Of a stretch of 64,000 nucleotides of DNA, positions 8,706-17,624 are shown one piece after another. The stretch spans positions 124,001 to 188,000 of the forward strand of contig NZ_CP041166.1 in the NCBI RefSeq assembly GCF_009258045.1. The letters are read 5' to 3'. This stretch comes from Sulfurimonas xiamenensis. GTDB taxonomy: Bacteria > Campylobacterota > Campylobacteria > Campylobacterales > Sulfurimonadaceae. The translations under genes and the position numbers were made by a program. The notes under the pieces were generated by a model. That model saw only the letters and a program-made list of their open reading frames with translations. It was not told the origin of the DNA and did no database searches. Numbering within the stretch: position 1 is the first letter of the stretch; every line of letters begins with the position of its first letter.

Positions 8706-10016
8706 ATGATTTGGAACAAGATTGAGAGCAGTCGCAGAGAAGATTTAGAAAATATTCAACTCTCAAGACTAAAAGAGACTTTGCAAAGAGTGTATGCACT
8801 TACCCCTTTTTACAGAGAAAAATTTCAAGAAATGGGTATAACTCCTGATGATATTATATCTCTAAAGGATATAAGAAAACTCCCCTTTACAACAAAGAAA
8901 GATCTAAGAGCACACTACCCTTTTGGACTCTTTACGGTTCCCATGAGTGAGGTGGTAAGAGTTCACAGCTCAAGTGGAACGACGGGCAAACCAACAGTAG
9001 TGGGATATACAAAATCAGATATGGATGTCTGGGATGAGGTAATGGCAAGGGTCTTTACTATGGCAGGGGCAACGGCTGAGGATATCGTTCATAACGGATA
9101 TGGATATGGTCTTTTTACCGGCGGACTGGGCATGCATAACGGTGCAGAAAAAGTAGGTGCTACTATTGTTCCTGCAAGCGGGGGATTTACTGAGAGACAG
9201 CTTCTTCTTATGAAAGATTTTGGAGCCACAATCATGGCGCTTACTCCCTCTTTTGCGCTGCATATGGCAGAAGTTGCCAAAAAAGCGGGAGCGGATTATC
9301 TAAAAGATTATAAACTAAAAGCCGGTATATTTGGTGCAGAGCCAACCTCTAAAGGACTTAAACAAGAGGTGAGAGAAGCGTGGGGGATAGATTATCATGA
9401 AGTTTACGGATTAAGTGAAATAATAGGTCCCGGCGTTGCATGCAGCTGTAAAAAATCTGAACTTTTACATGTTTTTGAAGATCACTTCTTTGTTGAGATT
9501 ATTGATCCTATAACGGGAGAAGAGATGCCTGAGGGCGAGAGAGGCGAGTTGGTTATAACACCGCTTACCAAACAGGCACTCCCGCTATTAAGATATAGAA
9601 CCGGAGATATCACCTCTATAACCAAAGAGCCATGCAAGTGCGGAAGAACGATGCTTAGAATGGAGTCGATTGTAGGACGCGCTGATGATATGCTTATCAT
9701 TAGCGGTGTTAATGTATATCCTTCACAGATTGAGCATGTTATAGCAAATGCTTACGGTGTCACGCTTAATTATCAGATTGTTGCGGATAAAAAAGGGCAT
9801 TTGGATAAGCTTGAGATTCATATTGAAGTTAGTGATGAGATTATGAGCGACAATATATCAGAGATGGAAAAAATCAAAAAAAATATACAAAGTGCACTTT
9901 TAAACAATCTTTATATCAATGCCATAGTAAAGCTTGTAGAGCCAAGAAGCATTGAGAGAAGCCTGGGTAAAGCGGTAAGAATTATTGATAAAAGGAGAGA
10001 AAATGAGCAGAATTAA
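8706..10016 (+). CDS. paaK: Phenylacetate--CoA ligase
   Basis: A 436-residue adenylate-forming enzyme that activates phenylacetate or a related arylacetate to its CoA thioester using ATP. The phosphate-binding loop SSSGTTGKPTVVGYT, the adenylate motif YGLSEIIGPG and the hinge region YRTGDI are visible, and GRADDMLIISGVNVYPS near the C-terminus is typical of PaaK. Its place after iorAB suggests a pathway linking arylpyruvates, arylacetyl-CoA and arylacetates, either salvaging arylacetates for aromatic amino-acid synthesis or releasing ATP during amino-acid breakdown. It overlaps the ACT-domain gene by 14 bases. Length is normal. Confidence 0.93.
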   Translation: MIWNKIESSRREDLENIQLSRLKETLQRVYALTPFYREKFQEMGITPDDIISLKDIRKLPFTTKKDLRAHYPFGLFTVPMSEVVRVHSSSGTTGKPTVVGYTKSDMDVWDEVMARVFTMAGATAEDIVHNGYGYGLFTGGLGMHNGAEKVGATIVPASGGFTERQLLLMKDFGATIMALTPSFALHMAEVAKKAGADYLKDYKLKAGIFGAEPTSKGLKQEVREAWGIDYHEVYGLSEIIGPGVACSCKKSELLHVFEDHFFVEIIDPITGEEMPEGERGELVITPLTKQALPLLRYRTGDITSITKEPCKCGRTMLRMESIVGRADDMLIISGVNVYPSQIEHVIANAYGVTLNYQIVADKKGHLDKLEIHIEVSDEIMSDNISEMEKIKKNIQSALLNNLYINAIVKLVEPRSIERSLGKAVRIIDKRRENEQN

Positions 10017-10422
10017 ACAGCTCTCTATTTTTGTGGAAAATAAAAAAGGGGAGTTGACGGATGTTACAACGCTTCTTTCAAAGAATAATATATCCATAAA
10101 GTCTATTAACCTTGTTGATTCTGAAGATTTTGGAATTTTAAAACTTATCGTTGATGATGAGAAAAAAGCAAAAGAGATTTTGGATGAGGCAGGATTTTCT
10201 CTCAAAATTACAGATGTTTTTGCTGTTGCAATAGATGACCATGTGGGAAGTTTTAATGATGTCGTTTCTGCTCTTTTTCAAAATGATATCAATATAGAGT
10301 ATACCTACACGGTAAGCAATGCGCAAAATGGCGCGTTTATCTTTAAAGTAGATATCAATGATTTTCAAAAAGCGCTGCAGGTATTAAGTAAAGCGGATGT
10401 AGAATTACTTGAAAAAATATAA
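10003..10422 (+). CDS. ACT domain protein (amino-acid binding) of the ior/paaK operon
   Basis: A 139-residue protein made of two ACT-like repeats: QLSIFVENKKGELTDVTTLL at residues about 5-24, and a second starting near VFAVAIDDHVGSFNDVVSAL. ACT domains bind amino acids and regulate metabolic enzymes. Tandem ACT proteins are commonly encoded next to paaK and iorAB, where they probably sense an aromatic amino acid; that role is inference. The ATG at 10003 lies within the end of paaK and is preceded by AAAGGAGAG, a strong ribosome site, so it is preferred over the upstream in-frame start at 9985. Confidence 0.85.
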   Translation: MSRIKQLSIFVENKKGELTDVTTLLSKNNISIKSINLVDSEDFGILKLIVDDEKKAKEILDEAGFSLKITDVFAVAIDDHVGSFNDVVSALFQNDINIEYTYTVSNAQNGAFIFKVDINDFQKALQVLSKADVELLEKI

Positions 10423-10433
10423 AGGTATATGTA

Positions 10434-10844
10434 TTGAACAAAGATGAGGTCTGCAAAGAGGACATAGATTTTTTAGAGTATATCGGAGGAGAGCTTTTGG
10501 ATTTGAGCAACGGCTATGCCGAAGTTGCTTTTGAGATAAAGCCTTATCATAAGCAGCATCACGGGACTGTCCACGGCGGAGCAATAGCAACTTTGGCTGA
10601 TCATACCGGCTGGTATGCTGTAATCTCTGAAATCAAAAGCGGTTACAGCAGCGTGACTATTGAGCTAAAAGTAAACTATCTCAAACCTGCCGGAGGCGAT
10701 ATACTAAGAGCGCAGGCAAAAGTGATAAACAGAACAAAAAGAACAGCTTTTACAACTATAGAGATTTTTGCAAAAGATATACTCATCGCCTATGCGACAG
10801 CAACTTATGCAATTTTTCAAGAGAGAGAAAATGTTAACGCCTAA
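10434..10844 (+). CDS. PaaI-family hotdog-fold thioesterase
   Basis: A 136-residue single hotdog-fold protein. HHGTVHGGAIATLADHTGWYA (about 42-62) contains the HGG(x)4-D segment typical of PaaI/acyl-CoA thioesterases, which cleave aryl- or acyl-CoA esters. Its place after iorAB-paaK suggests it frees CoA from dead-end arylacetyl-CoA. The start is a TTG at 10434, with AAAGG at 10421-10425 as ribosome site; the nearest upstream ATG (10430) is followed at once by a stop. Its end overlaps the following gene by 14 bases. Confidence 0.85.
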   Translation: MNKDEVCKEDIDFLEYIGGELLDLSNGYAEVAFEIKPYHKQHHGTVHGGAIATLADHTGWYAVISEIKSGYSSVTIELKVNYLKPAGGDILRAQAKVINRTKRTAFTTIEIFAKDILIAYATATYAIFQERENVNA

Positions 10845-11265
10845 AGAGATAAGCAATATATTTGAAGTACAGATAAATACGCTGTATAACTGGCAAAAAA
10901 CAAAGCCCAAGCTTTATAGATATCTGCAAAATGCAGATTACAATATACAGCAAAACGATGAGATAAATCTGCTTTTGCAGGAGTACTCTTCAATCATAAA
11001 ACTTAATTTTACTTTTGAAGAGATTCTTTATATTATAGATTCACCCATGCAGCTTTTGTCTATGGAGGATGTAAAAGAGTTTCAAAAAGTTTTTATAACC
11101 GTTGAGTATAAAAATATTCCCAAAAATCAAATTATTCTTTCTATATATGACAAGATTTTAGATTTAAATATTATAGAGAAATATATTTTATATAAAAAAA
11201 TTTACAAATATAGACAATTTTGTGATTTGGATATTAATGAATATTTTAAGGAGTTTATCGCATGA
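10831..11265 (+). CDS. Uncharacterised protein with an N-terminal helix-turn-helix-like segment
   Basis: A 144-residue protein not recognised as a named family. Residues 1-25 (MLTPKEISNIFEVQINTLYN) look like a short helix-turn-helix, suggesting a DNA-binding or adaptor role, followed by a lysine/isoleucine-rich helical region without clear motifs. The ATG at 10831 is chosen because GAGAGAGAAA lies just ahead and the longer reading would lie deep in the thioesterase gene. It overlaps that gene by 14 bases and the LysE gene by 4 (ATGA), so it belongs to the operon. Function unknown. Confidence 0.7.
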   Translation: MLTPKEISNIFEVQINTLYNWQKTKPKLYRYLQNADYNIQQNDEINLLLQEYSSIIKLNFTFEEILYIIDSPMQLLSMEDVKEFQKVFITVEYKNIPKNQIILSIYDKILDLNIIEKYILYKKIYKYRQFCDLDINEYFKEFIA

Positions 11266-11876
11266 GCTTCTCTTTTGTAGAGGGTTTTTTGTTGGGACTG
11301 GGAGCGGCTGTTCCTCTTGGGCCTATAAATATTTTGATAATGAATGAAGCCATTAAAAAGTACAAAAACGGTGTGATGATAGGAGTTGGCGCAATGAGCG
11401 CAGATGTAACCTATCTGATTTTTATCACTTTGGGAATTCTGGCGTATATAAATCAACCTTTTATTTTAAATGCTTTATCGCTTTTAGGCGGTTTTTTCCT
11501 GCTCTATCTGGCATACAATATTTTTATAAGTAGAAAGAACAAACTTGCAGAGATCTCTACAGATATTGTACAAAAGAGTAGTTTCAAGCTTTTTGCAAAA
11601 GGCTATTTTTTAACACTTTTAAACCCCTATACCATTGCTTTTTGGCTAAGCGCTGCCGGATATATAGCGGGAAAAAATTTAGATTTTTCAATCACACTTG
11701 CAGGTCTTTTTAGCGCTATTTTTTTGTGGATTGTTATAATGCCATATTTTATACATAAAACAAAACATAAGATTTCGCAAAATCTCTCTAGTATGATAAA
11801 CCTTCTCTCTTCGCTTATTCTCTTTGGTTTTGGCGCGATGATGCTTTTTAATTTTGTTACAACTTTGTTTGAATAG
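11262..11876 (+). CDS. LysE/RhtB-family amino-acid exporter
   Basis: A 204-residue integral membrane protein with about six hydrophobic segments. The N-terminal region GLGAAVPLGPINILIMNEA contains the conserved G-(x)n-PGP-like segment of the LysE/RhtB translocators, which export amino acids or related metabolites. NPYTIAFWLSAAGYI in the middle is also typical. It overlaps the preceding gene by ATGA and ends the ior operon. Together with iorAB, paaK and the ACT protein, it would suit export of an amino acid, but the substrate cannot be read from the sequence. Confidence 0.82.
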   Translation: MSFSFVEGFLLGLGAAVPLGPINILIMNEAIKKYKNGVMIGVGAMSADVTYLIFITLGILAYINQPFILNALSLLGGFFLLYLAYNIFISRKNKLAEISTDIVQKSSFKLFAKGYFLTLLNPYTIAFWLSAAGYIAGKNLDFSITLAGLFSAIFLWIVIMPYFIHKTKHKISQNLSSMINLLSSLILFGFGAMMLFNFVTTLFE

Positions 11877-11910
11877 ACTATAATTTCATAAGAGAAAAAT
11901 TTAAAAAGGC

Positions 11911-12540
11911 ATGAAAATGGTTTATGAGTTATCAAATCCGGTTACAAAAACATTGATTACGCACCTAAGAGACCAAAGCAGCGATGCTCTTCGTTTTAGA
12001 CATACGGTCGGCGAACTTACAAAACAGTTGATGTATGAAGCGCTTAAAGAGCCTGCCTTAGTTCAAAAAAGCATAACAACATGGAGAGGCAAAGAGAGCT
12101 ATGAAGTTATAGATGAGGACAATATTGTTGTAGCTACTGTTCTTAGAGCGGGCATGCCGATGCTTGATAGCGCTATAGATCTTCTTCCTGGAGTATCGGC
12201 AGGTTTTTTGGCAATGAAGAGAGACGAGAGTACTCACAAAAGCGTTCTTTACTATGACAGGCTTCCTGAGTGCAAGGGAAAAACCGTTATTTTGGTTGAC
12301 CCGATGGTTGCAACGGGCGGCTCTATGATGGATGCTCTGGAACTTATCAAAAGCAGAGAACCTCTTAAGATAATTACACTAAATATTATCGGCTCTCCTG
12401 AAGGTTTACAGAGGATAACAAAAGCTTATCCTGAAGTAGATATCTATATTGCCCAGATTGATGAGCGTCTAAACAGCGACAAATTTATCATTCCAGGACT
12501 TGGAGATGCGGGTGACCGCTCTTACAATACTGTTAAATAA
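11911..12540 (+). CDS. upp: Uracil phosphoribosyltransferase
   Basis: A 209-residue enzyme that converts uracil and PRPP to UMP in pyrimidine salvage. The PRPP-binding loop DPMVATGGSM and the uracil-binding C-terminal region GLGDAGDRSYNT are clearly seen, and VATVLRAGMPMLD matches the family. Length is typical. A good -10 box (TATAAT at 11879-11884) lies in the spacer after the LysE-type gene. Two in-frame ATGs, at 11911 and 11917, could start it; the first is taken because AAAAAGG precedes it. Confidence 0.96.
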   Translation: MKMVYELSNPVTKTLITHLRDQSSDALRFRHTVGELTKQLMYEALKEPALVQKSITTWRGKESYEVIDEDNIVVATVLRAGMPMLDSAIDLLPGVSAGFLAMKRDESTHKSVLYYDRLPECKGKTVILVDPMVATGGSMMDALELIKSREPLKIITLNIIGSPEGLQRITKAYPEVDIYIAQIDERLNSDKFIIPGLGDAGDRSYNTVK

Positions 12541-12544
12541 CTAA

Positions 12545-13435
12545 ATGTTTATTGATTTAAAAAATAAAACCTCAACGCAGATAATTGAAATTTTTGAAGC
12601 TTTAGATGCAAAAGAGGGCGAAGTTATTGAAGCAGAAGTTTTAGAATCGGATATAGAGCGTTTTGGATATAAAGCTTTTGTTGATCTGGCACAACTATTT
12701 TTTATGAAGATGCTCACACCTGTTAAAAAAGATGAAAAGAGTGTTGTGCTTAAATTTTATAAACTCAAAAAAGAGCTCTCTTTTCATAAAAGCAAAGAAA
12801 ATAGTACTGAAAAGTATGGTGTAGAGAGTCAGTTTTTTCAAATAGACAAAACTTTGCAATTTAGTTTTTTATATCATTACCGCCAAGCACTTAATTTTGC
12901 AGATATTAAAAATAGAAAAAGAGTTCTCAATATTGGAATAAACAGAGGCGATGAGTTTAAAACCATTAAAGAGATGCTTCCATATGAAGTGTTTAAAAAT
13001 AAAGAGTTTGTGGGGATTGACTACTCCTCTTCAGCCATAGATTATGCAAAGAGAGATTTTTCAGACTCAAATGTAGAGTTTATATGTCATGATGTAAATG
13101 AGTTAAAGCAGTTAAATCTGGGCAGATTTGATCTTATTATCTCCATAGGAACACTTCAAAGCTCAAGCATAAATTTTAATGAAACATTTATGAAAATTTA
13201 TCAAGAGTATTTGAACAAGGGTGGTACAATGGTACTTGGCTTTCCAAACTGCAGATGGATAGACGGTGAGATGATCTATGGTGCAAAACCCGCAAATTAT
13301 AACTTTAGTGAACTTGGCGTAGTTTTACAAGATATAATTTTTTGTAAAAAATATCTTCAGCAAAAAAAGTACAGGGTTATTGTAAGCGGAAAAGATTATA
13401 TATTTTTAAGTGCTAAAAAAATAATTACAAAATAA
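12545..13435 (+). CDS. Class I SAM-dependent methyltransferase
   Basis: A 296-residue protein. Motif I is recognisable as VLNIGINRGDEF (near residue 122), motif II as GIDYSSSAIDYAKRDF, and a post-motif as FDLIISIGTLQSS, so a Rossmann-type SAM-binding domain covers about residues 110-240. The first 110 residues are rich in Lys and Glu and hold no known domain. It follows upp after four bases. The substrate is unknown; a small molecule or protein are both possible. Confidence 0.75.
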   Translation: MFIDLKNKTSTQIIEIFEALDAKEGEVIEAEVLESDIERFGYKAFVDLAQLFFMKMLTPVKKDEKSVVLKFYKLKKELSFHKSKENSTEKYGVESQFFQIDKTLQFSFLYHYRQALNFADIKNRKRVLNIGINRGDEFKTIKEMLPYEVFKNKEFVGIDYSSSAIDYAKRDFSDSNVEFICHDVNELKQLNLGRFDLIISIGTLQSSSINFNETFMKIYQEYLNKGGTMVLGFPNCRWIDGEMIYGAKPANYNFSELGVVLQDIIFCKKYLQQKKYRVIVSGKDYIFLSAKKIITK

Positions 13436-13448
13436 AAAAGGTTAAAAA

Positions 13449-14099
13449 ATGAAAGATTTTGGACTTATATTTGGGAATGCAGCGTTTAAGAAAAACTACT
13501 ATAAAACACATGAAAAAAAGTTTTTAGAGCTAGCTGAAAACGGACAAAACCCTAAAGCTTTGTTTATTGGCTGTTCAGACTCCAGAGTTATACCAAATCT
13601 TATGACAAAAAGTGCTCCCGGTGAGCTTTTTGTTATAAGAAATGTAGGCAATTTTGTTGCACCTTTTAGTCCTGATGAGGATTTTCACTCCACGGCATCT
13701 GCTATTGAGTACGCGGTAACTGTTTTAGAGGTAAAAAATATAATTGTTTGCGGTCATACAAAATGCGGGGCAATAGAGGCGATATTTGAGCAGGAGAAAT
13801 TAGATGATCCTGAATTGATTCACACAAGAAAGTGGCTCACTTTGGGCGAACCGGCAAAAAAACAAGCCATTTTAGCTCTTGGAAAAGATGCAAAAAAAGA
13901 GAATCTTTTGCGTCTAACAGAAAAACTCTCCATTATTATCCAGATAGAGAATCTGCTTACATACCCTTCTGTAAAAAAAAGATTTGACAGCGGAGAGCTT
14001 ATGATTCACGGCTGGTATTATGATATAAAAACAGGGGATATAAGTTACTATGATCCTGAAATATCACAGTTTGAACCGATCAGTTCGCTGATTTCATAA
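13449..14099 (+). CDS. Beta-class carbonic anhydrase
   Basis: A 216-residue zinc enzyme that interconverts CO2 and bicarbonate. Zinc ligands are Cys42 (in CSDSR, with Asp44 and Arg46 forming the catalytic pair), His103 and Cys106 (in CGHTKCGA). There is no signal peptide, so it is cytoplasmic, where it could supply bicarbonate to carboxylases, as expected in an autotroph using the reductive TCA cycle. An AAGG site precedes the ATG. It faces asnB tail-to-tail with 8 bases between stops and a shared hairpin. Confidence 0.95.
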   Translation: MKDFGLIFGNAAFKKNYYKTHEKKFLELAENGQNPKALFIGCSDSRVIPNLMTKSAPGELFVIRNVGNFVAPFSPDEDFHSTASAIEYAVTVLEVKNIIVCGHTKCGAIEAIFEQEKLDDPELIHTRKWLTLGEPAKKQAILALGKDAKKENLLRLTEKLSIIIQIENLLTYPSVKKRFDSGELMIHGWYYDIKTGDISYYDPEISQFEPISSLIS

Positions 14100-14104
14100 A
14101 AAGC

Positions 14105-14131
14105 TGGCTAAAAGAACTGTCTTTTTAGCCA
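14105..14131 (+). terminator. Hairpin between carbonic anhydrase gene and asnB
   Basis: TGGCTAAAA at 14105-14113 pairs perfectly with TTTTAGCCA at 14123-14131. It sits just after the carbonic anhydrase stop and overlaps the last codons of the convergent asnB gene, the position of a terminator for the + strand gene. Confidence 0.6.
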
Positions 14132-15913
14132 TACGCTCAGCACATAAAGCCCCCATATATGCTGCTTAAAGCCTCCTGATGAAGTTTTTTGTATATATGC
14201 ATCCAACGCCTCTTTTTTAAACAGAGCACTCTTCTGGTTTACCTCTTTTATGAGAGAGATTCTTTTGCTCTGTACAAGATACTCCATATAAGGGTTTGAA
14301 AAACCTTTTTTTCTTCGTAAAATTATTTTTTCACTTATATGCGGTGCTACGATTGATTTGAGCAGTGATTTTGTGACTCCATCTTTATAGCGCAGCTTTG
14401 GATCAATGCTAAAGATGGCAGATGCCAGTTTATGGTCCAAAAAAGGGGTGCGCGACTCAATAGAGTGTGCCATACTTACACGGTCGAGTTTTGTTAAAAA
14501 ATGCTCTGCTTGAAAAAGGTTTAGATCTATATAGCTGTACCATATGCTCTCGTCAGTATGTAAAGAGTTTTCAAATCTCTCTCTATAACTTTTTAAATAG
14601 TGCAGAGAGTGATTGTCTTTAATGTTTCTTTTTAACAAAAGATTTTTTTGAAGGTCGGTAAAATTTTCGCCGGATGTGCGAAAGAGCAGGGTATCGTCAA
14701 AGATGCGTTTATAGTATTCCCACTCTCTGTTTATAGAAAAATTTGAGTGAAAATATCTCTTAAGCCAGTTTTTGTTTTTAAGTTTTGAAAAGCTTTGGAT
14801 ATCTAAAAACTCAAAGTATTGTCTATATCCTAGAAAAAGCTCATCGCTCCCTTCCCCGCTTAAAACTACTTTGATGCCATCTTTCTTAATATTTTCAAAG
14901 AGCAGATAAAGAGGAACAGCTGCAGGGTCATTTAGAGGTTCATCTAGCGTTTGCAATACTCTGTCGCTTGCATCTAAAAAATCATTTTGTGAGATTGAAA
15001 TCTCTTTGTTTTCTACCCCGAGAAGTTTTGCGCTCTCTTTGGCGTTCTTCCTCTCATCATATTTTGCATACTCTTTGTATCCCAGAGTATATGTTTGCAG
15101 ATTTATTCCATTTTTAAGTGCATAAGCATTTAATGTTGCGCTGTCTATCCCTCCTGAGAGCAGTGAAGCTGTCGGCACATCTGCATTTAGTCTGATTTTT
15201 ATAGATTCATCAAGCAGATTTTCTAGTATATAAACTGCTTCATCTTTATCTGTAATAAGGTTTGGTGTGGAATCAAGCAGGTCAAAATAGCGCTTCACTT
15301 CAATATGATTGTTTTTAAAAGTCAGATACTCGCCGGCAGCCAATTTTTTTATATCTTTAAAGAAAGTAAAGGGCGGAGTCGGTGCCAAAAATGAGAGATA
15401 ACTTAAAAGCGCATCCTCATCCATCTCAACTTTTTGCAAAAAAGGTATAAGTGCTTTTATCTCAGAAGCAAATATAAAAGCTTTGTTATGCAGGTAAAAG
15501 AGCGGCTTTTTGCCGAGTCTGTCGCGAAAAAGGTAGAGCGTTTCGTTATCTAAAAGAGCGATTGCAAACATGCCGCGCAGATGATTTACAAAATCGACTC
15601 CCCACTTTAAATAGGCTGCAATGATAACTTCGCCGTCGCTTTGCGTTTTAAAATTAAACTCATCTTTTAATTCATCTTTTAGCTCTTTGAAGTTGTATAT
15701 CTCTCCATTAAAAGAGAGTAGAGTTTTTTCGTGAAAGAGCGGCTGGTTTGAGCGGGAGTGCATATCTATAATACTTAGTCTTTGGTGTGCAAAAAAGAGA
15801 TCTTTTTTTTGTACAATTCCGCAAAAATCAGGACCTCTGTGAGCAAGCAAAGCAAGAGCTTTTTTTGCCATATATTCGTTGTACTCTCCTAAAATTCCAA
15901 AGACGGCACACAC
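14108..15913 (-). CDS. asnB: Asparagine synthase (glutamine-hydrolysing)
   Basis: A 601-residue two-domain enzyme. Cys2 directly after the initiator (MCAVFGIL) is the glutaminase nucleophile; AHRGPD and LSFNGEIYNF belong to the same domain. The synthetase domain has the PPi loop LLSGGIDSAT and VLSGEGSDELFLGY. It makes asparagine from aspartate with glutamine and ATP, though AsnB paralogues also amidate glycans or small molecules. The start is GTG at 15911-15913, overlapping the stop of the upstream methyltransferase gene by one base. That tight coupling to a methyltransferase leaves open a role in modifying another substrate. Confidence 0.92.
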   Translation of the reverse strand: MCAVFGILGEYNEYMAKKALALLAHRGPDFCGIVQKKDLFFAHQRLSIIDMHSRSNQPLFHEKTLLSFNGEIYNFKELKDELKDEFNFKTQSDGEVIIAAYLKWGVDFVNHLRGMFAIALLDNETLYLFRDRLGKKPLFYLHNKAFIFASEIKALIPFLQKVEMDEDALLSYLSFLAPTPPFTFFKDIKKLAAGEYLTFKNNHIEVKRYFDLLDSTPNLITDKDEAVYILENLLDESIKIRLNADVPTASLLSGGIDSATLNAYALKNGINLQTYTLGYKEYAKYDERKNAKESAKLLGVENKEISISQNDFLDASDRVLQTLDEPLNDPAAVPLYLLFENIKKDGIKVVLSGEGSDELFLGYRQYFEFLDIQSFSKLKNKNWLKRYFHSNFSINREWEYYKRIFDDTLLFRTSGENFTDLQKNLLLKRNIKDNHSLHYLKSYRERFENSLHTDESIWYSYIDLNLFQAEHFLTKLDRVSMAHSIESRTPFLDHKLASAIFSIDPKLRYKDGVTKSLLKSIVAPHISEKIILRRKKGFSNPYMEYLVQSKRISLIKEVNQKSALFKKEALDAYIQKTSSGGFKQHIWGLYVLSVWLKRQFF

Positions 15914-16536
15914 TAGATACTCTCTTTAAAAAAAGCGACGGTTATATCGTCTTGCATATAGTCATCCCTGAGAATAATTTTTTTAACGCCCAAATCTCTT
16001 GCCATCTGTTCTATTTGCTTTGTTGTGAGGTAGTTGTATGTTTCGCTTTTTTTCTCTCCATGAAGCACATTAAATATAAAAGCGACTCTGCATGCGCTAA
16101 AGCAGTTGCGCACAAAAAGAGGTGTTTCAAACTCCTCTAAAACATTCATAGCACCGCTGCATGTGTAAAAATCGGCAGGCGGAAGCGCGTCTGCGTCATG
16201 ACCATAAGGAGAAAATGCCTTTGGAGTGCAAATATCTGCAATAAGTATCTCACATCCGGTTCTCTCGCTTGCTATGGAGTACATATCTACCAAAGAGTCT
16301 ATGCCGATATACTTTTTTGGAGCTCTTTTTTTCTTTAACATATAGAGGTACAAATCGCCAAATCCACATCCGGCATCGGCGATACTATAAGAGCTTAGAT
16401 CACTCGGGAGCATCTCCAAGAGAATATCAAATCGCAGTTTTTGAGACTCTTTTGAGTGCCAGTTTACCCCTTTCGCCGTGATGCCGTATTTCTCTATTGC
16501 AGTCGAGTAAAATGTTTTGTTATCGATACGAGGCAT
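15913..16536 (-). CDS. SAM-dependent methyltransferase coupled to asnB
   Basis: A 207-residue protein with a class I methyltransferase core: YSIADAGCGFGDLYLYML (motif I, about residues 49-66), YIGIDSLVDMYSIA (motif II), and DFYTCSGAMNVLEEF later. It precedes asnB on the same strand and their reading frames overlap by one base, so both are made from one message. An AT-rich divergent promoter region of about 125 bases separates it from the flavoprotein gene. Substrate unknown. Confidence 0.78.
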   Translation of the reverse strand: MPRIDNKTFYSTAIEKYGITAKGVNWHSKESQKLRFDILLEMLPSDLSSYSIADAGCGFGDLYLYMLKKKRAPKKYIGIDSLVDMYSIASERTGCEILIADICTPKAFSPYGHDADALPPADFYTCSGAMNVLEEFETPLFVRNCFSACRVAFIFNVLHGEKKSETYNYLTTKQIEQMARDLGVKKIILRDDYMQDDITVAFFKESI

Positions 16537-16662
16537 AATTAAAAAAGTTCATAATGAGATTTTCCAAAAAAAGAGATTTAATTTTGGAATTATAGTATAA
16601 AAGATATTTATATTATTTTTTAATTGTGATAAAATAGCTTCAATCAGAAAAAAGGATTCATT

Positions 16663-17613
16663 ATGAGCCATATGTACAATCTTGCAATTATTGGTGCCGG
16701 TCCAGCCGGAATTGCTACAGCTGTAGAGGGGTATTTGCAAGGAATTAGAGATATAGTTTTACTTGAAAAAGATGAAAATCACAACTCTACGATACGAAAA
16801 TATTATAAAGACAACAAAAGAGTAGATAAAGACTGGAAGGGACAAAAGATTGAGCTTGATGGCAGAATCTATTTTGTGGATGGAACAAAAGAGACAACTC
16901 TTGATTTTTTTGATGAGATTTTGGCATACCATTCTGTGGAGCTTCAAACACATGTAGAAGTGCAAAATATAAAAAAGATGGATGGCTATTTTGAAATTTT
17001 TATGCCTGGAAAAAGCATAACTGCCAAATATGTGGTTGTTACTATCGGCAGAATGGGCAGACCGAACAAACCTCAATACAAGATACCTCCGGCAATTAAA
17101 AACAGAGTGGGATTTACACTTGATGGCTGTGGGGAAGGTGAAAATATTTTAGTTGTCGGCGGAGGAGACAGCGCTATTGAGTACGCGGTTGATTTAAGTG
17201 CTGAAAATAAGGTTACTATTTGTTATAGAAGAGAGACTTTCAGACGGGCAAATCCAACAAATCAAAGCGATATAACAAATGCAATACTGCATAAAGAGAT
17301 AGAGGCGATGCTTGGAGTGGATATTGACCATCTAGAAGATGAAAATGGAAAAGTAAAAGTGATTTTTAATGATCTTGAACCGCAAATATTTGATAGAGTG
17401 ATTTACGCAATAGGCGGAACAACTCCAAGCGCATTTTTAGCAAATTCGGGTATAAAAGAGCAAGATGGCAAACCGGTGCATGATGATAATTATGAGACAA
17501 ATATCAAAGGTCTTTTTGTGGCGGGGGATATAACACAAGAGTCAGGCGGAAGCATAGCTCTTGGGCTAAATCATGGCTATGCGATCGCTTGTTATATTCA
17601 ACAAAACCGTTGA
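16663..17613 (+). CDS. FAD/NAD(P)-dependent thioredoxin-reductase-like oxidoreductase
   Basis: A 316-residue flavoprotein with an FAD-binding IIGAGPAGIAT near the N-terminus, an NAD(P)-binding VVGGGDSAIEYA in the middle, and a C-terminal LFVAGDITQESGGSIALG. No CxxC redox pair is seen, so it is not a classical thioredoxin reductase; it resembles the YpdA-like or ferredoxin-NADP reductase-like members that lack the disulfide. An AAGGA ribosome site precedes the ATG at 16663, and a second ATG lies three codons in. It converges on the thioredoxin-fold gene. Confidence 0.82.
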   Translation: MSHMYNLAIIGAGPAGIATAVEGYLQGIRDIVLLEKDENHNSTIRKYYKDNKRVDKDWKGQKIELDGRIYFVDGTKETTLDFFDEILAYHSVELQTHVEVQNIKKMDGYFEIFMPGKSITAKYVVVTIGRMGRPNKPQYKIPPAIKNRVGFTLDGCGEGENILVVGGGDSAIEYAVDLSAENKVTICYRRETFRRANPTNQSDITNAILHKEIEAMLGVDIDHLEDENGKVKVIFNDLEPQIFDRVIYAIGGTTPSAFLANSGIKEQDGKPVHDDNYETNIKGLFVAGDITQESGGSIALGLNHGYAIACYIQQNR

Positions 17614-17624
17614 GTTTTAAGGGC

